Assembly (NCBI RefSeq): GCF_030719215.1
Contig: NZ_CP120983.1
Span: 1,364,001 to 1,428,000, forward strand
Origin: Streptomyces sp. Alt3
GTDB taxonomy: Bacteria > Actinomycetota > Actinomycetes > Streptomycetales > Streptomycetaceae
Reading direction: 5' to 3'
DNA length: 64,000 nucleotides
Shown piece by piece: positions 1-8,044 of the stretch (position 1 is its first letter; each line of letters opens with the position of its first letter). A model generated the notes under the pieces. That model worked only from the letters and a program-made list of their open reading frames with translations. It ran no database searches and was not told the origin of the DNA. The translations under genes were made by a program, and so were the position numbers.

Positions 1-546
1 GGTGTGCCCGGCCTGAGGCTCGTGGACGTTGAGTGCCCCGCCGATCGAACCGTTGGGCTGGAGGCTGCTCCAGATGGCCAGGGTGGGCACGCCTCCGGGC
101 GGCGAGGCCGCCGTGCGGCCGTCGAGGTTCACGTACTTGGCGACCTCCGCCGCGCGCTCCGGCGCGGAGAGGTAGGCCTGCGCCACTCGTGTGCCGCGCG
201 AGTGTGCGAGGAGGTCGACCTGCCGGGCACCCGTGCGTGCCAGGACCGCGTCGACCAGCTCCTCCAGTCCGGCGATCGCGTGGTCGTCGGTGGCCACGGA
301 GGTGTCGTACTCGTGGACGTACAGCAGGTCGTCCCGGTAGCCGTTGCCGGAGAACCGCTTGGCCTGGGACTGCCACTGCTGGGCGGAGCCCTCCTGGCCG
401 TGCACGAAGATCACGGGGTTGACCGTGGCGCGGGGCGCGGCGGCGGCCCGGGTCGGCGCCGTCAGGACGGTGAAGGTCCCGACGAGCGCCAGGAACACCG
501 CGAGCAGAGTCGTCCGCCCGGTCCGGGCCGGCTGGGAACTGGGCAT
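1..546 (-). CDS. Secreted alpha/beta hydrolase (lipase/esterase type), 3'-truncated by the window edge
   Basis: The first 182 codons of a protein that continues beyond the left edge. An N-terminal signal peptide is visible: a short basic start, a hydrophobic stretch (about residues 13-30) and an APTRAAAAP-type cleavage region. The mature part opens with VIFVHGQEG, the oxyanion-loop strand of alpha/beta hydrolases, and contains the nucleophile elbow AHSRGT with Ser at about residue 116. This order is typical of secreted actinobacterial lipases and esterases. The Asp and His of the triad lie outside the window, so substrate and full length are unknown. The gene reads leftward and its ATG is about 90 bp beyond the stop of the QsdR-type regulator gene, which reads the same way. 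Confidence 0.8.
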   Translation of the reverse strand, partial: MPSSQPARTGRTTLLAVFLALVGTFTVLTAPTRAAAAPRATVNPVIFVHGQEGSAQQWQSQAKRFSGNGYRDDLLYVHEYDTSVATDDHAIAGLEELVDAVLARTGARQVDLLAHSRGTRVAQAYLSAPERAAEVAKYVNLDGRTAASPPGGVPTLAIWSSLQPNGSIGGALNVHEPQAGHT

Positions 547-637
547 CGTTTCCTCCGAGTCGCCGTCGTCGGAGTGGGAACGTACGGCCTCCTCCGGGAG
601 GGCCACCAGAGCCCGGCCCGAGGGTGAGACGGCGGTC

Positions 638-1231
638 TCAGATCAGGTCCGGTGCCCCTCGGCGGGTTTGCTGGAGCACGGCGCGGGCAGTGCGTTCGGC
701 CAGGGCGAGGTCCGGCCGGCGGCTGCTCAGCAGTTCGGCGTACAGGGCGGATTCGACGACCCTCACATAGAGGTAGGCCAGATCGTCGATGCCGGAACTG
801 GGCCAGAGGCACCCCCTCTCGCCCGCTTCCAGGAGAATGCCCCGCTGGGCCAGGACGGCACGACGGTGCACGCGTCCCCCGGTCAGGAGGCGTCGTGCCG
901 TCTCGGGTTCGGCGCGCAGGAAGTCCGCGAACGGGGCGGAGCCGCGCAGAGCGCCGACGAAGTAGCGGGTGATCTCCAGGACTCCGTCCACACCCTCACG
1001 GGTACGCAGTTGCCGCGCCCGGTCCAGCAGGTGGTCGGCCAGCTCCCACAGCACGTCCGTCAGGAGCGCGTCGCGGCTGCCGACCACACGGTAGAGCGTC
1101 GCCCGGCTGACCGACAGGTCCCGGGCGAGCGCGTCCATGTCCACCGTGCCGTGCCGCAGGAACATCCGCCGGGCACGGTGCACCGCGTGGCCCCGGGTGA
1201 CCACACGTCGGGAAGCCCGCGCGTCCCCCAT
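638..1231 (-). CDS. TetR/AcrR-type transcriptional regulator, QsdR-like
   Basis: A 197-residue regulator. The N-terminal third is a TetR-type helix-turn-helix (MDALARDLSVSRATLYRVVG at about residues 28-47), followed by an all-helical ligand-binding part ending in a conserved YLYVRVVESALYAEL segment near the C terminus. Length and sequence resemble the QsdR-family regulators common in Streptomyces. I chose the ATG at 1231 because GGAGGAGG lies 8 bp upstream; a GTG at 1249 in the same frame is the alternative. It reads in the same direction as the secreted hydrolase downstream, about 90 bp apart, so that gene is a possible target, but this is inference. The ligand is unknown. Confidence 0.8.
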   Translation of the reverse strand: MGDARASRRVVTRGHAVHRARRMFLRHGTVDMDALARDLSVSRATLYRVVGSRDALLTDVLWELADHLLDRARQLRTREGVDGVLEITRYFVGALRGSAPFADFLRAEPETARRLLTGGRVHRRAVLAQRGILLEAGERGCLWPSSGIDDLAYLYVRVVESALYAELLSSRRPDLALAERTARAVLQQTRRGAPDLI

Positions 1232-1249
1232 GCCGACCGCCTCCTCCAC

Positions 1250-1273
1250 GGCCCCGGCGACGCCGCCGGGGCC
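1250..1273 (-). terminator. Hairpin terminator after the FN3 lipoprotein gene
   Basis: A perfect 10-bp stem (GGCCCCGGCG / CGCCGGGGCC) with a 4-base loop lies about 40 bp beyond the stop of the minus-strand FN3 gene and just before the regulator start. It has no U tract, as is usual in streptomycetes. Confidence 0.5.
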
Positions 1274-1313
1274 GGTACCTTAGCGCGGGCGCACCGCGGG
1301 GACGAGGGGGTGG

Positions 1314-2306
1314 TCAGCCAGGCAGGACCACGGTGCGCTGGGCCGAGAAGTCGCCCCACTTCCCGTCGGGGAGCTTGGGCCGGATCTTGAGCGAGTAGCG
1401 GGTGCCGGGCGGGTCGGTCAGGGTGAGCCGGTACGTCGCCCGGCCCTCGGGCGGCGTACCGCCCCAGACGATGGTGGTGGTCAGCCTGCCGTTCAGGAAC
1501 AGCTGGTACGCGGGAATCGTGCCGCCGGTGTCCGGCTGGTCCCAGGAGAGGTCGACCAGGGACTCCTCGCCCTGCACCGTCGTCGCCGTCCGCAGCCCGG
1601 TGGGCGCCGTGCTCGCGGGGGCGCCCGGCGCGGACGGGGTGGTGAGGTCGAGGGCGTTGCTGTCCGGCGAGGAACGGTCGGCCGCGTCGCGGGCGCGGAC
1701 GGTGAAGGTGTAGACGGTGCCGGGCCGCAGCCCGGTGAGGCGGGCCGTGGTCTGCGTGCCGGAGACGCTGTGGATCCTGGAGTCCTCCTGGTAGATGTCG
1801 TAGGAGGTGACTCCCACGTCGTCCGTGGAGCCGCCCCAGGACAGTGAGACCGTCCGGCCGCTGTCGGCCCTGCCCCGCAGCACCGTCGGCCCGGTCGGCG
1901 GTTCCTTGTCGGCGGGCGCGGCAGCGGGTGTGGTGACGGGGACGGCGGCGCTCGGTGCGGACCGGTTCCCGGCGGCGTCCCGGGCCCTGACGGTGAAGGT
2001 GTACGCCGTCGAGGCGGTGAGCCCTCCGATGTCGGTCATCAGCTTCGGCGCGTCCACCGAGGCGGCCTTCTCGCCCTCGCGGTAGACGTCGTAACCGGTG
2101 ACGCCCTCGTCGTCCGTGGACCGCTCCCACATGACGTGTACGGAGGTGGCGCTGCCGGCCTGAGCCGTCACTCCCCCGGGGGCTGCCGGTTTCTCGGTGT
2201 CCGTTTTCGCTGATGCGCCGCACGCGGTCAGCGTGGCGAGGAGCAGCGCGGCGGAGCAGGCCAACGCGGTGCGTGCGTGGGGGCGTTGCACGGTGATGCC
2301 TTCCAT
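1314..2306 (-). CDS. Lipoprotein with three fibronectin type III domains
   Basis: A 330-residue exported protein. The N terminus has a lipoprotein signal peptide with lipobox LTAC, so the mature protein should be anchored to the outer face of the membrane. Three FN3 domains follow: the first two share the pattern W..STDD.GVT.YD.Y and end in YTFTVRARDAA, and the third is more divergent (LSWDQPDTGG, YQLFLNG). No catalytic domain is present, so it may be a binding or adaptor protein at the cell surface; the ligand cannot be read from the sequence. The start is the ATG at 2306, which places the signal peptide at the N terminus. The same frame stays open further upstream, but that stretch is out-of-frame shadow of the divergent plus-strand gene. 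Confidence 0.75.
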   Translation of the reverse strand: MEGITVQRPHARTALACSAALLLATLTACGASAKTDTEKPAAPGGVTAQAGSATSVHVMWERSTDDEGVTGYDVYREGEKAASVDAPKLMTDIGGLTASTAYTFTVRARDAAGNRSAPSAAVPVTTPAAAPADKEPPTGPTVLRGRADSGRTVSLSWGGSTDDVGVTSYDIYQEDSRIHSVSGTQTTARLTGLRPGTVYTFTVRARDAADRSSPDSNALDLTTPSAPGAPASTAPTGLRTATTVQGEESLVDLSWDQPDTGGTIPAYQLFLNGRLTTTIVWGGTPPEGRATYRLTLTDPPGTRYSLKIRPKLPDGKWGDFSAQRTVVLPG

Positions 2307-2477
2307 CCGACAGCAATGGTCCAGACCTATATGCCACGCGGGCGGGCTCCCCGGCAAGGGGTGGACGGGAACGTTCCGCAATGTCCGCGATGCGTTCCGT
2401 GGCACAGAAGCGCACGGAAGCGCGTGTTCCCGAGCCCGGCGGCGATGAGTTCCGGGCCCGGGAAGGGTCTGAAGGGT

Positions 2478-3086
2478 ATGGACACTCCTGACGGAACCGC
2501 GCCCGGTCTCGACCTGGAGCCGGCCGCGCGGCAGATCCGCGAACTGATCGGCGCCGTCGACGACCGGCAGCTGGCCGGCCCGACCCCTTGCCCGGACTAC
2601 TCGGTACGGGAGCTGCTCGGGCACCTCCTGGGGCTGACCGTCGCCTTCCGCGACGCGGCGCGCAAGAAGTCCGGCCCGACGACCGGCACCCCTCCGACAG
2701 CGGCGCTGCCGGTACTGCCCGACGACTGGCGCACGGCACTGCCGCCCCTGCTGGACGAGCTGGTCACGGCCTGGCGCTCCCCGGACGCGCTGGAGGGCAT
2801 GACCCGGGCCGGCGGCGTGGATCTGCCCGGTCAGGTCGCCGGCATGGTGGCGCGCAACGAGCTGGTCGTGCACGGCTGGGACCTGGCCAGATCCACGGGG
2901 CAGGACTTCCGGGCGGACGAGGCGAGCCTGCGCTCCTCGGAGGCGTTGCTGGCGCCCGGGGACGACGACAGGTCCGGCCCCGACGCGATCTTCGGTCCGC
3001 CGGTCCCCGTCGCGGCCGACGCGCCGCTGGTCGACCGGGTGATCGCGCTGAGCGGCCGCCGGCCGGACTGGCTGCCGGGCGGCTGA
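2478..3086 (+). CDS. TIGR03086-type mycothiol-dependent maleylpyruvate isomerase/DinB-like protein
   Basis: A 202-residue soluble protein with the layout of the actinobacterial TIGR03086 family (DinB-like four-helix bundle). Seen are TPCPDYSVRELLGHLLG near residue 36, whose His is the usual metal ligand, and ARNELVVHGWDLARSTGQ near residue 130, which carries the second conserved His. Family members are metal proteins, some of which use mycothiol as a cofactor in isomerisation; most have no assigned substrate. The ATG at 2478 is preceded by GAAGG. It is divergent from the FN3 lipoprotein and convergent with the HEAT-repeat gene. Function beyond the family is unassigned. Confidence 0.75.
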   Translation: MDTPDGTAPGLDLEPAARQIRELIGAVDDRQLAGPTPCPDYSVRELLGHLLGLTVAFRDAARKKSGPTTGTPPTAALPVLPDDWRTALPPLLDELVTAWRSPDALEGMTRAGGVDLPGQVAGMVARNELVVHGWDLARSTGQDFRADEASLRSSEALLAPGDDDRSGPDAIFGPPVPVAADAPLVDRVIALSGRRPDWLPGG

Positions 3087-3115
3087 CGGCCCCCGGCCGC
3101 CCTCGCGCGGTCCGC

Positions 3116-3214
3116 GGGCTCAGGACTCCCGGCTCAGCTTTCTCGGGGCTCGGCCGCCGAGCCCCCGGGGGCCGAGCCCGGGGCTCGGTCCCCCGGGCTC
3201 AGGACTCCCGGCTC
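3116..3214. repeat. 20-bp direct repeat flanking two hairpins
   Basis: GGGCTCAGGACTCCCGGCTC occurs at 3116-3135 and again at 3195-3214, bracketing the two hairpins between convergent genes. Further CGGCTCAG/GGGCTCGG variants are interspersed. It looks like local duplication in the spacer. Confidence 0.7.
3145..3194. terminator. Two adjacent GC hairpins between convergent genes
   Basis: Hairpin 1 (3145-3165) has a perfect 9-bp stem GGGGCTCGG/CCGAGCCCC. Hairpin 2 (3167-3194) pairs GGGGGCCGAG with CTCGGTCCCC, with one G-U pair. They sit between the stops of the TIGR03086 gene (plus) and the HEAT-repeat gene (minus) and could end transcription from both sides. Confidence 0.6.
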
Positions 3215-3226
3215 GGCCTACCCGGC

Positions 3227-5386
3227 TCAGGCCCCTTCGCCCGGTTCCCGGAGCGCCCGGAGCACCTCTCGCGCTCGCTCCTGGAACCGCTCGTCGGCGG
3301 ATGCGGTAGCCCCCTCCACACGCGAGGCCGTCACGCGCGGATCCCGCTCGGCCAGTTCCGTCAGACGGCCGCGGTTGTCGCCGGCCAGCGCCTCCGGGCC
3401 GAGTCCCAGCAGCGCGTCCAGTGCCGTGAACGGGTCGGCGTCCTGTTCCATCGAGTCCAGCAGCAGACCCGCCGTCCGAGGAACGTCCAGAGTCTCCGGA
3501 GCCACGGCGCACAGGGCGAGCACGGTCACCGGCGTCTGAAGCGGATCGGGCAGCAACCGCCGCAGCTCCTCGGTGAGGGGCCGGCCCTCGTCACCCAGCA
3601 GTGCGGCGACTCGGGCCGCCCTGGAGACCGTCCACCGCATCCAGCTCGGCCCGGTCCCGGACAGCGGGCCCCGCAGCAGCCGCACGGCCTCCTCGGCGCG
3701 GCCCGCGATCCGCCACAGCGCGTCGGCGACGGCGATGTCGGCGTCGAGTTCCGGGGTGGTGCGGTCCGCGGCGGGGTCACTCACGGCGGCGGACAGCGCG
3801 GGCAGCAGGACAGCCGCGCGCGGTCCCAGGCCGGCGGCGAGCGACGCGGCCTCACTCGTCCCGTGCGCGTCACCGTCCTCCAGTCGCCCGGCCAGCACGG
3901 TCAGCAGGGGCTCGGTGTCGCCGGTGAGCTCGTGCAGGGCCCTGGCCGCGCCGAGTCCTCCCTCCCGTTGCCCCGAGCGGGCTTCCCGGCGCAGGGCCCC
4001 GCCGGCCGCTGCCCGGTCCTCGGGGGCACAGACCGCGGCGAGCGCCCTCGCCATCTGCTGGGGGAACTTCCCGAGTGCGGCCAGCACTTCGGGCAGGGCC
4101 GACGACGCCCTGCTCCCCCAGGACTCCAGCAGAGCCGCATAGCGGTAGGGCTCCTGACCGCCGAGCGCGTCGGGCTCGGCCAGCCGGGCGCGCACTGCCG
4201 CGAGCAACGCGGCGTCACAGGGAACGCGGGGTGAGCCGAACAGCCCTCCGCAGGCCGCGTCGAGAGCCCGGGGCCGCCGGGCCAGGTCCCGGGCCAGGAG
4301 CGGCACCGCCCGCCCCGGATCGACGTCGACCAGCGCCGCGAGCGCCTGGTCCGCCCGGCCGTCGTCCCGCGCGGCCAACCGCGCCAGCACGGGGCCGGCC
4401 TGCGCCGCGTGTCCGCCGAGCAGCCGGAGCAGCGGCAGCACCGCCTCCGTGATCTCCGGGTCCAGGAGAATCGCGTCGCACAGTGGGCCCGCGAGCCGCT
4501 CCCGCGCACTGCGCGAGATCTGCACGGCGGACTCGGACGCCCAGGCGGCCTCGGCGAGCACCTCCGGCCGCCCGGTGCGCAGCGCGGCGGCCAGCAGCGC
4601 GTACGCGCCGTCCCGGTCCGAGGGGGTGTTCCGCAGCAGCAGTGACGAGACGACGTACTGGAGGGGTTCGCTGCGGTCGAGGTCGATACGGCCGGCGACG
4701 AGGTGGTCGGCGGGCAGCAGCGCGAGCATGGCGTCGTGGTGCCCGGGCCCCCAGTCCGCCCCGGCGTCCACGCATCCCATCAGGGCTGCGATACGGACCT
4801 CGGCCGGCTCGTCGGGCCCTGCGGCCCGGGTCGCGAGGGTGACCGTGCCCGCGGGGTCCAGGTGGACAAGGCCGCCCAGCAGTTCGGCCCGGACCTGCGG
4901 ATCGGTCTCCACCGCGAAGCGGTCACGGAGCACGCCGTACGCCGTGTCCGTCGCGCCGGTCATGGCCGCGGCCCAGGCCGCCGCCTGGCGTACGCCGCTG
5001 TCCTCGGCCTCCACCGACGCCAGCAGCAGTGGCAGTTCGGCGGTCACGGCGCGACGGACGGCGGCCTCGTCGCCGTCTCCGTCGTCGGCGCCGCTCTCCG
5101 CCATGCCGCCGAGGAGGGCCAGCACGTCCGCCGCCCGGATCCCGGCGGCGGCTGTCCGCGCGAGGAACGGCACGGCGTGGGCCGTGGCCTCGTACACCGA
5201 ACCCTGGTGCAGGATGCTGCCGTAGAGCTCGGAAAGAGCCTCGGCGGCCTTCTCGTCGTCGTCCCCCGCCAGCGCCCGCAGGCAGTCGGGGACGTCGGCG
5301 GCGCTGCCGTAGGCGTGCGTGAGGTCGGCCCACGGATGGGCGTCGACTTCGGCACAGAAGCGGATGGGATCCATGCCGTGGATCAT
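3227..5386 (-). CDS. HEAT-repeat protein
   Basis: A 719-residue soluble protein made of Ala/Leu-rich helical repeats throughout, for example ELLGGLVHLDPAGTVTLATRA and LARLAARDDGRADQALAALVDVD. This is the appearance of a HEAT/armadillo solenoid, a scaffold for protein-protein contacts. No enzymatic motif, signal peptide or membrane segment is visible. Similar large HEAT-repeat proteins are common in Streptomyces and have no assigned role. The start may be the ATG at 5386 or the ATG at 5374 (MDPIRF); neither has a convincing ribosome-binding site. It is downstream of, and reads in the same direction as, the alpha/beta hydrolase gene, with about 40 bp between them. Confidence 0.7.
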   Translation of the reverse strand: MIHGMDPIRFCAEVDAHPWADLTHAYGSAADVPDCLRALAGDDDEKAAEALSELYGSILHQGSVYEATAHAVPFLARTAAAGIRAADVLALLGGMAESGADDGDGDEAAVRRAVTAELPLLLASVEAEDSGVRQAAAWAAAMTGATDTAYGVLRDRFAVETDPQVRAELLGGLVHLDPAGTVTLATRAAGPDEPAEVRIAALMGCVDAGADWGPGHHDAMLALLPADHLVAGRIDLDRSEPLQYVVSSLLLRNTPSDRDGAYALLAAALRTGRPEVLAEAAWASESAVQISRSARERLAGPLCDAILLDPEITEAVLPLLRLLGGHAAQAGPVLARLAARDDGRADQALAALVDVDPGRAVPLLARDLARRPRALDAACGGLFGSPRVPCDAALLAAVRARLAEPDALGGQEPYRYAALLESWGSRASSALPEVLAALGKFPQQMARALAAVCAPEDRAAAGGALRREARSGQREGGLGAARALHELTGDTEPLLTVLAGRLEDGDAHGTSEAASLAAGLGPRAAVLLPALSAAVSDPAADRTTPELDADIAVADALWRIAGRAEEAVRLLRGPLSGTGPSWMRWTVSRAARVAALLGDEGRPLTEELRRLLPDPLQTPVTVLALCAVAPETLDVPRTAGLLLDSMEQDADPFTALDALLGLGPEALAGDNRGRLTELAERDPRVTASRVEGATASADERFQERAREVLRALREPGEGA

Positions 5387-5426
5387 GGCACCCGCCGCTG
5401 ACAGTGCCTCGCCGGGCCCGGGTTCG

Positions 5427-6110
5427 TCAGCTGGTGAAGAACTCGCTGATCTGCTGGGCCACCTGGTCCGGGTGCCTCTTGTGGACCTGGTGGCCTCCGC
5501 CCAGGGTGATCAGCCGGCAGTCCGGGATGAGCGAGGCCATGTCGGACAGCCTTTCCTGCGGCATGTCGCTCTCCGGGCCCCCTGCGATCATCATCGTCGG
5601 GGCGACGATCTGCCCCAGCTCCTCCCGCCAGCGGGGGTCCGGCCCGGCGATCTGCGCCCGGATCTCCTCCAGGGCGTTCTCGTCGTAGTCGACCGGGCCC
5701 GCGGGACGGCTGCCGGCGACGAGTTGTCCGGGGAAGGGCGGCGGGGTCTCGATCAGCACCAGTCGCTCGACACGGTCCGCGTGCTCCTCGGCGAGCAGAT
5801 AGGCGACCACTCCGCCCATCGAGTGGCCGACGACACCGACCCTGTCGAGCTCGCAGGCGTCGAGGAACTCCAGGACGTCGTCCCGCATCTGCTCGAAGCC
5901 GTACTCGTCGGGCCAGTCGCTCTCGCCGTGCCCGCGCAGGTCGATGGCGTACACCCGCCACTCCTCACCGAGCAGGGTGGCCACCGCCTCCCAGCTCAGG
6001 GACGAGCCCCCGAGGCCGTGCAGGAGGACGACGGGCGAGCCGAAGGGGTCCCCCCAGGTCCGGTACGCCAGCCGCACGTCGCCGACATCCACAACAGACT
6101 GATCTTCCAT
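5427..6110 (-). CDS. Alpha/beta-fold hydrolase
   Basis: A 227-residue cytoplasmic hydrolase. Seen are the oxyanion motif HGLGGSS at about residue 31, the strand AIDLRGHGESD at about 55-65, the nucleophile elbow GHSMGG with Ser97, and a C-terminal GGGHQVH that supplies the catalytic His (about 207). The lid region is short. This matches the small-ester or lactone hydrolase group of the family; the substrate is not predictable. The start is the ATG at 6110, which places the first beta strand correctly. It is divergent from the first chitosanase gene, with only about 70 bp between the two starts. Confidence 0.8.
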   Translation of the reverse strand: MEDQSVVDVGDVRLAYRTWGDPFGSPVVLLHGLGGSSLSWEAVATLLGEEWRVYAIDLRGHGESDWPDEYGFEQMRDDVLEFLDACELDRVGVVGHSMGGVVAYLLAEEHADRVERLVLIETPPPFPGQLVAGSRPAGPVDYDENALEEIRAQIAGPDPRWREELGQIVAPTMMIAGGPESDMPQERLSDMASLIPDCRLITLGGGHQVHKRHPDQVAQQISEFFTS

Positions 6111-6181
6111 GTACCGAACGCTACAGGCGCCGCACCCCGGCCGGCTCCGGCCCCCGGCCCCCGGCCTGGCAGGCTTGGCGC

Positions 6182-6985
6182 GTGAAGCACAGACGTCTCG
6201 CCCTCGCCGCGGCCGCGGCCCTCGTACTGACCGGCTGTTCCGGAGCCGCTTCGGGTTCCCCCGAGAAAGGGCTCGACGACCCCGCGAACAAGGACATCGC
6301 GATGCAGCTGGTGTCGAGCGCGGAGAACTCCACACTCGACTGGAAGGCCCAGTACGGCTACATCGAGGACATCGGCGACGGCCGCGGCTGGACCGCCGGA
6401 ATCATCGGATTCTGCTCCGGCACCGGGGACATGCTGAAGGTCGTCGAGCGCTACACGGCGGAGCGTCCGGGGAACGCGCTCGAACGTTTCCTTCCGGCCC
6501 TGCGCGCGGTGGACGGCAGCGACTCGCACGAGGGGCTGGAGGACGCTTTCACCGCCGCCTGGGCGAAGGCGGCGGCGGATCCCGCGTTCAGGTCGGCCCA
6601 GGACGCGGAGCGCGACGACTCGTACTTCGACCCGGCGGTCGAGCGTGCCGAGGCCGACGGGCTCAGCGCGCTCGGGCAGTTCATCTACTACGACGCCTAC
6701 GTGATGCACGGGTACGCCGACGCCGTGGGCACGGTCGGCTTCCGGACGATCCGCGCCCAGGCCGTGGCGGAGGCCGAACCGCCGTCCGGCGGTGGTGACG
6801 AGGAGGAGTACCTCGACGCGTTCCTGGACGCCCGGGTGGCCGCGATGCGCGAGGAGCCCGCGCACAGCGACACCAGCCGCGTGGAGAGTGCCCAGCGCGT
6901 CTTCGTGCGTGAGGGCAGGCTCCAGCTCGAAACGCCGCTGGTGTGGAAGGTCTACGGCGAGAGCTACCGCATCGACGGGAGCTGA
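6182..6985 (+). CDS. Chitosanase, GH46, lipoprotein form
   Basis: A 267-residue enzyme that hydrolyses chitosan. A lipoprotein signal peptide with lipobox LTGC precedes the GH46 domain, so this copy is probably membrane-anchored. By comparison with the Streptomyces sp. N174 enzyme the general acid is Glu48 (SSAENSTLDW) and the general base Asp66 (IEDIGDGRG). The usual GRGYT is GRGWT here. The start is the GTG at 6182, which gives the basic MKHRR start of the signal peptide. A second chitosanase follows in tandem; 164 bp around the catalytic core are nearly identical between them, while the rest has diverged. Unlike the second copy, it has no TAGGAAA-type operator upstream. Confidence 0.92.
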   Translation: MKHRRLALAAAAALVLTGCSGAASGSPEKGLDDPANKDIAMQLVSSAENSTLDWKAQYGYIEDIGDGRGWTAGIIGFCSGTGDMLKVVERYTAERPGNALERFLPALRAVDGSDSHEGLEDAFTAAWAKAAADPAFRSAQDAERDDSYFDPAVERAEADGLSALGQFIYYDAYVMHGYADAVGTVGFRTIRAQAVAEAEPPSGGGDEEEYLDAFLDARVAAMREEPAHSDTSRVESAQRVFVREGRLQLETPLVWKVYGESYRIDGS

Positions 6986-7060
6986 CACCCTTCGCGCCAC
7001 GATCCGGGAGGAACCGGGCCGGTCCGTGCACGGGGGGTTACCGCGCGCCCCGAGCTCTGG

Positions 7061-7075
7061 TAGGAAAGTTTCCTA
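7061..7075 (+). promoter_or_regulatory. Perfect palindrome before the second chitosanase (CsnR-type operator candidate)
   Basis: TAGGAAAGTTTCCTA has 7-bp perfect arms around a central G and lies 38 bp before the GTG start. A palindrome of this GGAAAGTTTCC kind is known upstream of actinomycete chitosanase genes, where the ROK-family regulator CsnR binds. The assignment rests on resemblance. Confidence 0.7.
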
Positions 7076-7113
7076 ACAGAACATCGGAACGACGAACTCC
7101 TTCTGGAGGACCG

Positions 7114-7980
7114 GTGCATCACCCCCACGCCAGCACCTCGCGTCGCACCACCCGACTCACCCGCACCGCCGGACTCGCCGTACTGGCCCTCGGGCTGGCC
7201 TTCACGGCGATCCCGGCCACCGCCCATCCCGGCGTCCCCACGTCGTCGGCCGTACACCTGGAGGCAGCCGCGACCGGTCTCGACGACCCCGCGAAGAAGG
7301 ACATCGCGATGCAGCTGGTGTCGAGCGCGGAGAACTCCACACTCGACTGGAAGGCCCAGTACGGCTACATCGAGGACATCGGCGACGGCCGCGGCTACAC
7401 CGCCGGGATCATCGGATTCTGCTCCGGCACCGGGGACATGCTCGACCTGGTGGAGCTGTACACCGAGCGCGAGCCGGGCAATCCCCTGGCGTCGTACCTG
7501 CCCGCACTGCGGGAGGTCGACGGGACCGACTCGCACGAAGGACTCGACCCCGGATTCACCGACGCCTGGGCCCAGGCGTCGTCGGACCCCGCGTTCGAGC
7601 AGGCCCAGAACGACGAGCGCGACCGGGTGTACTTCGACCCGGCCGTGCGTCAGGGCAGGACCGACGGCCTCGGCACGCTCGGCCAGTTCGCGTACTACGA
7701 CGCCATCGTGATGCACGGCGGCGGCACCGACGCCACGAGCTTCGGCTCGATCCGCCAGCGTGCCCTGGCCGTGGCGTCACCGCCCTCGCAGGGCGGGGAC
7801 GAGACCGCCTACCTCGACGCCTTCCTGGACGCGCGGGTCTGGGCGATGAAGCAGGAGGAGGCCCACTCGGACACCAGCCGGGTCGACACGGCCCAGCGGG
7901 TGTTCCTGCGGAACGGCAATCTGGACCTCGATCCGCCGCTCGACTGGAAGGTCTACGGCGACAGCTTCCACATCGGCTGA
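7114..7980 (+). CDS. csn: Secreted chitosanase, GH46
   Basis: A 288-residue secreted chitosanase. A long signal peptide (basic RRTTRLTR, then LAVLALGLAFTAIPATA) ends near residue 38, so this copy should be released into the medium. The GH46 domain carries the general acid Glu73 (SSAENSTLDW) and the base Asp91 (IGDGRGYT), and ends in the family-typical DWKVYGDSFHIG. The GTG at 7114 follows GGAGGA with 3 bp spacing; no better start is present. It is paired with the lipoprotein copy upstream, but has its own operator-like palindrome at 7061-7075. A large hairpin follows the stop. Chitosan-inducible control through CsnR is likely but not shown. Confidence 0.93.
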   Translation: MHHPHASTSRRTTRLTRTAGLAVLALGLAFTAIPATAHPGVPTSSAVHLEAAATGLDDPAKKDIAMQLVSSAENSTLDWKAQYGYIEDIGDGRGYTAGIIGFCSGTGDMLDLVELYTEREPGNPLASYLPALREVDGTDSHEGLDPGFTDAWAQASSDPAFEQAQNDERDRVYFDPAVRQGRTDGLGTLGQFAYYDAIVMHGGGTDATSFGSIRQRALAVASPPSQGGDETAYLDAFLDARVWAMKQEEAHSDTSRVDTAQRVFLRNGNLDLDPPLDWKVYGDSFHIG

Positions 7981-7995
7981 CGCCGGCCGCCCCGA

Positions 7996-8037
7996 GGTGC
8001 GCGTACGGGCCCCTTCCGGGGTGCCCGTACGCGCACC
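7996..8037. terminator. Bidirectional hairpin terminator
   Basis: A 15-bp perfect stem (7996-8010 with 8023-8037, GGTGCGCGTACGGGC and its complement) is extended by a CCCC/GGGG inner stem around TTCC. It lies between the convergent chitosanase and NCS2 permease genes. Confidence 0.75.
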
Positions 8038-8044
8038 GGCGGTT

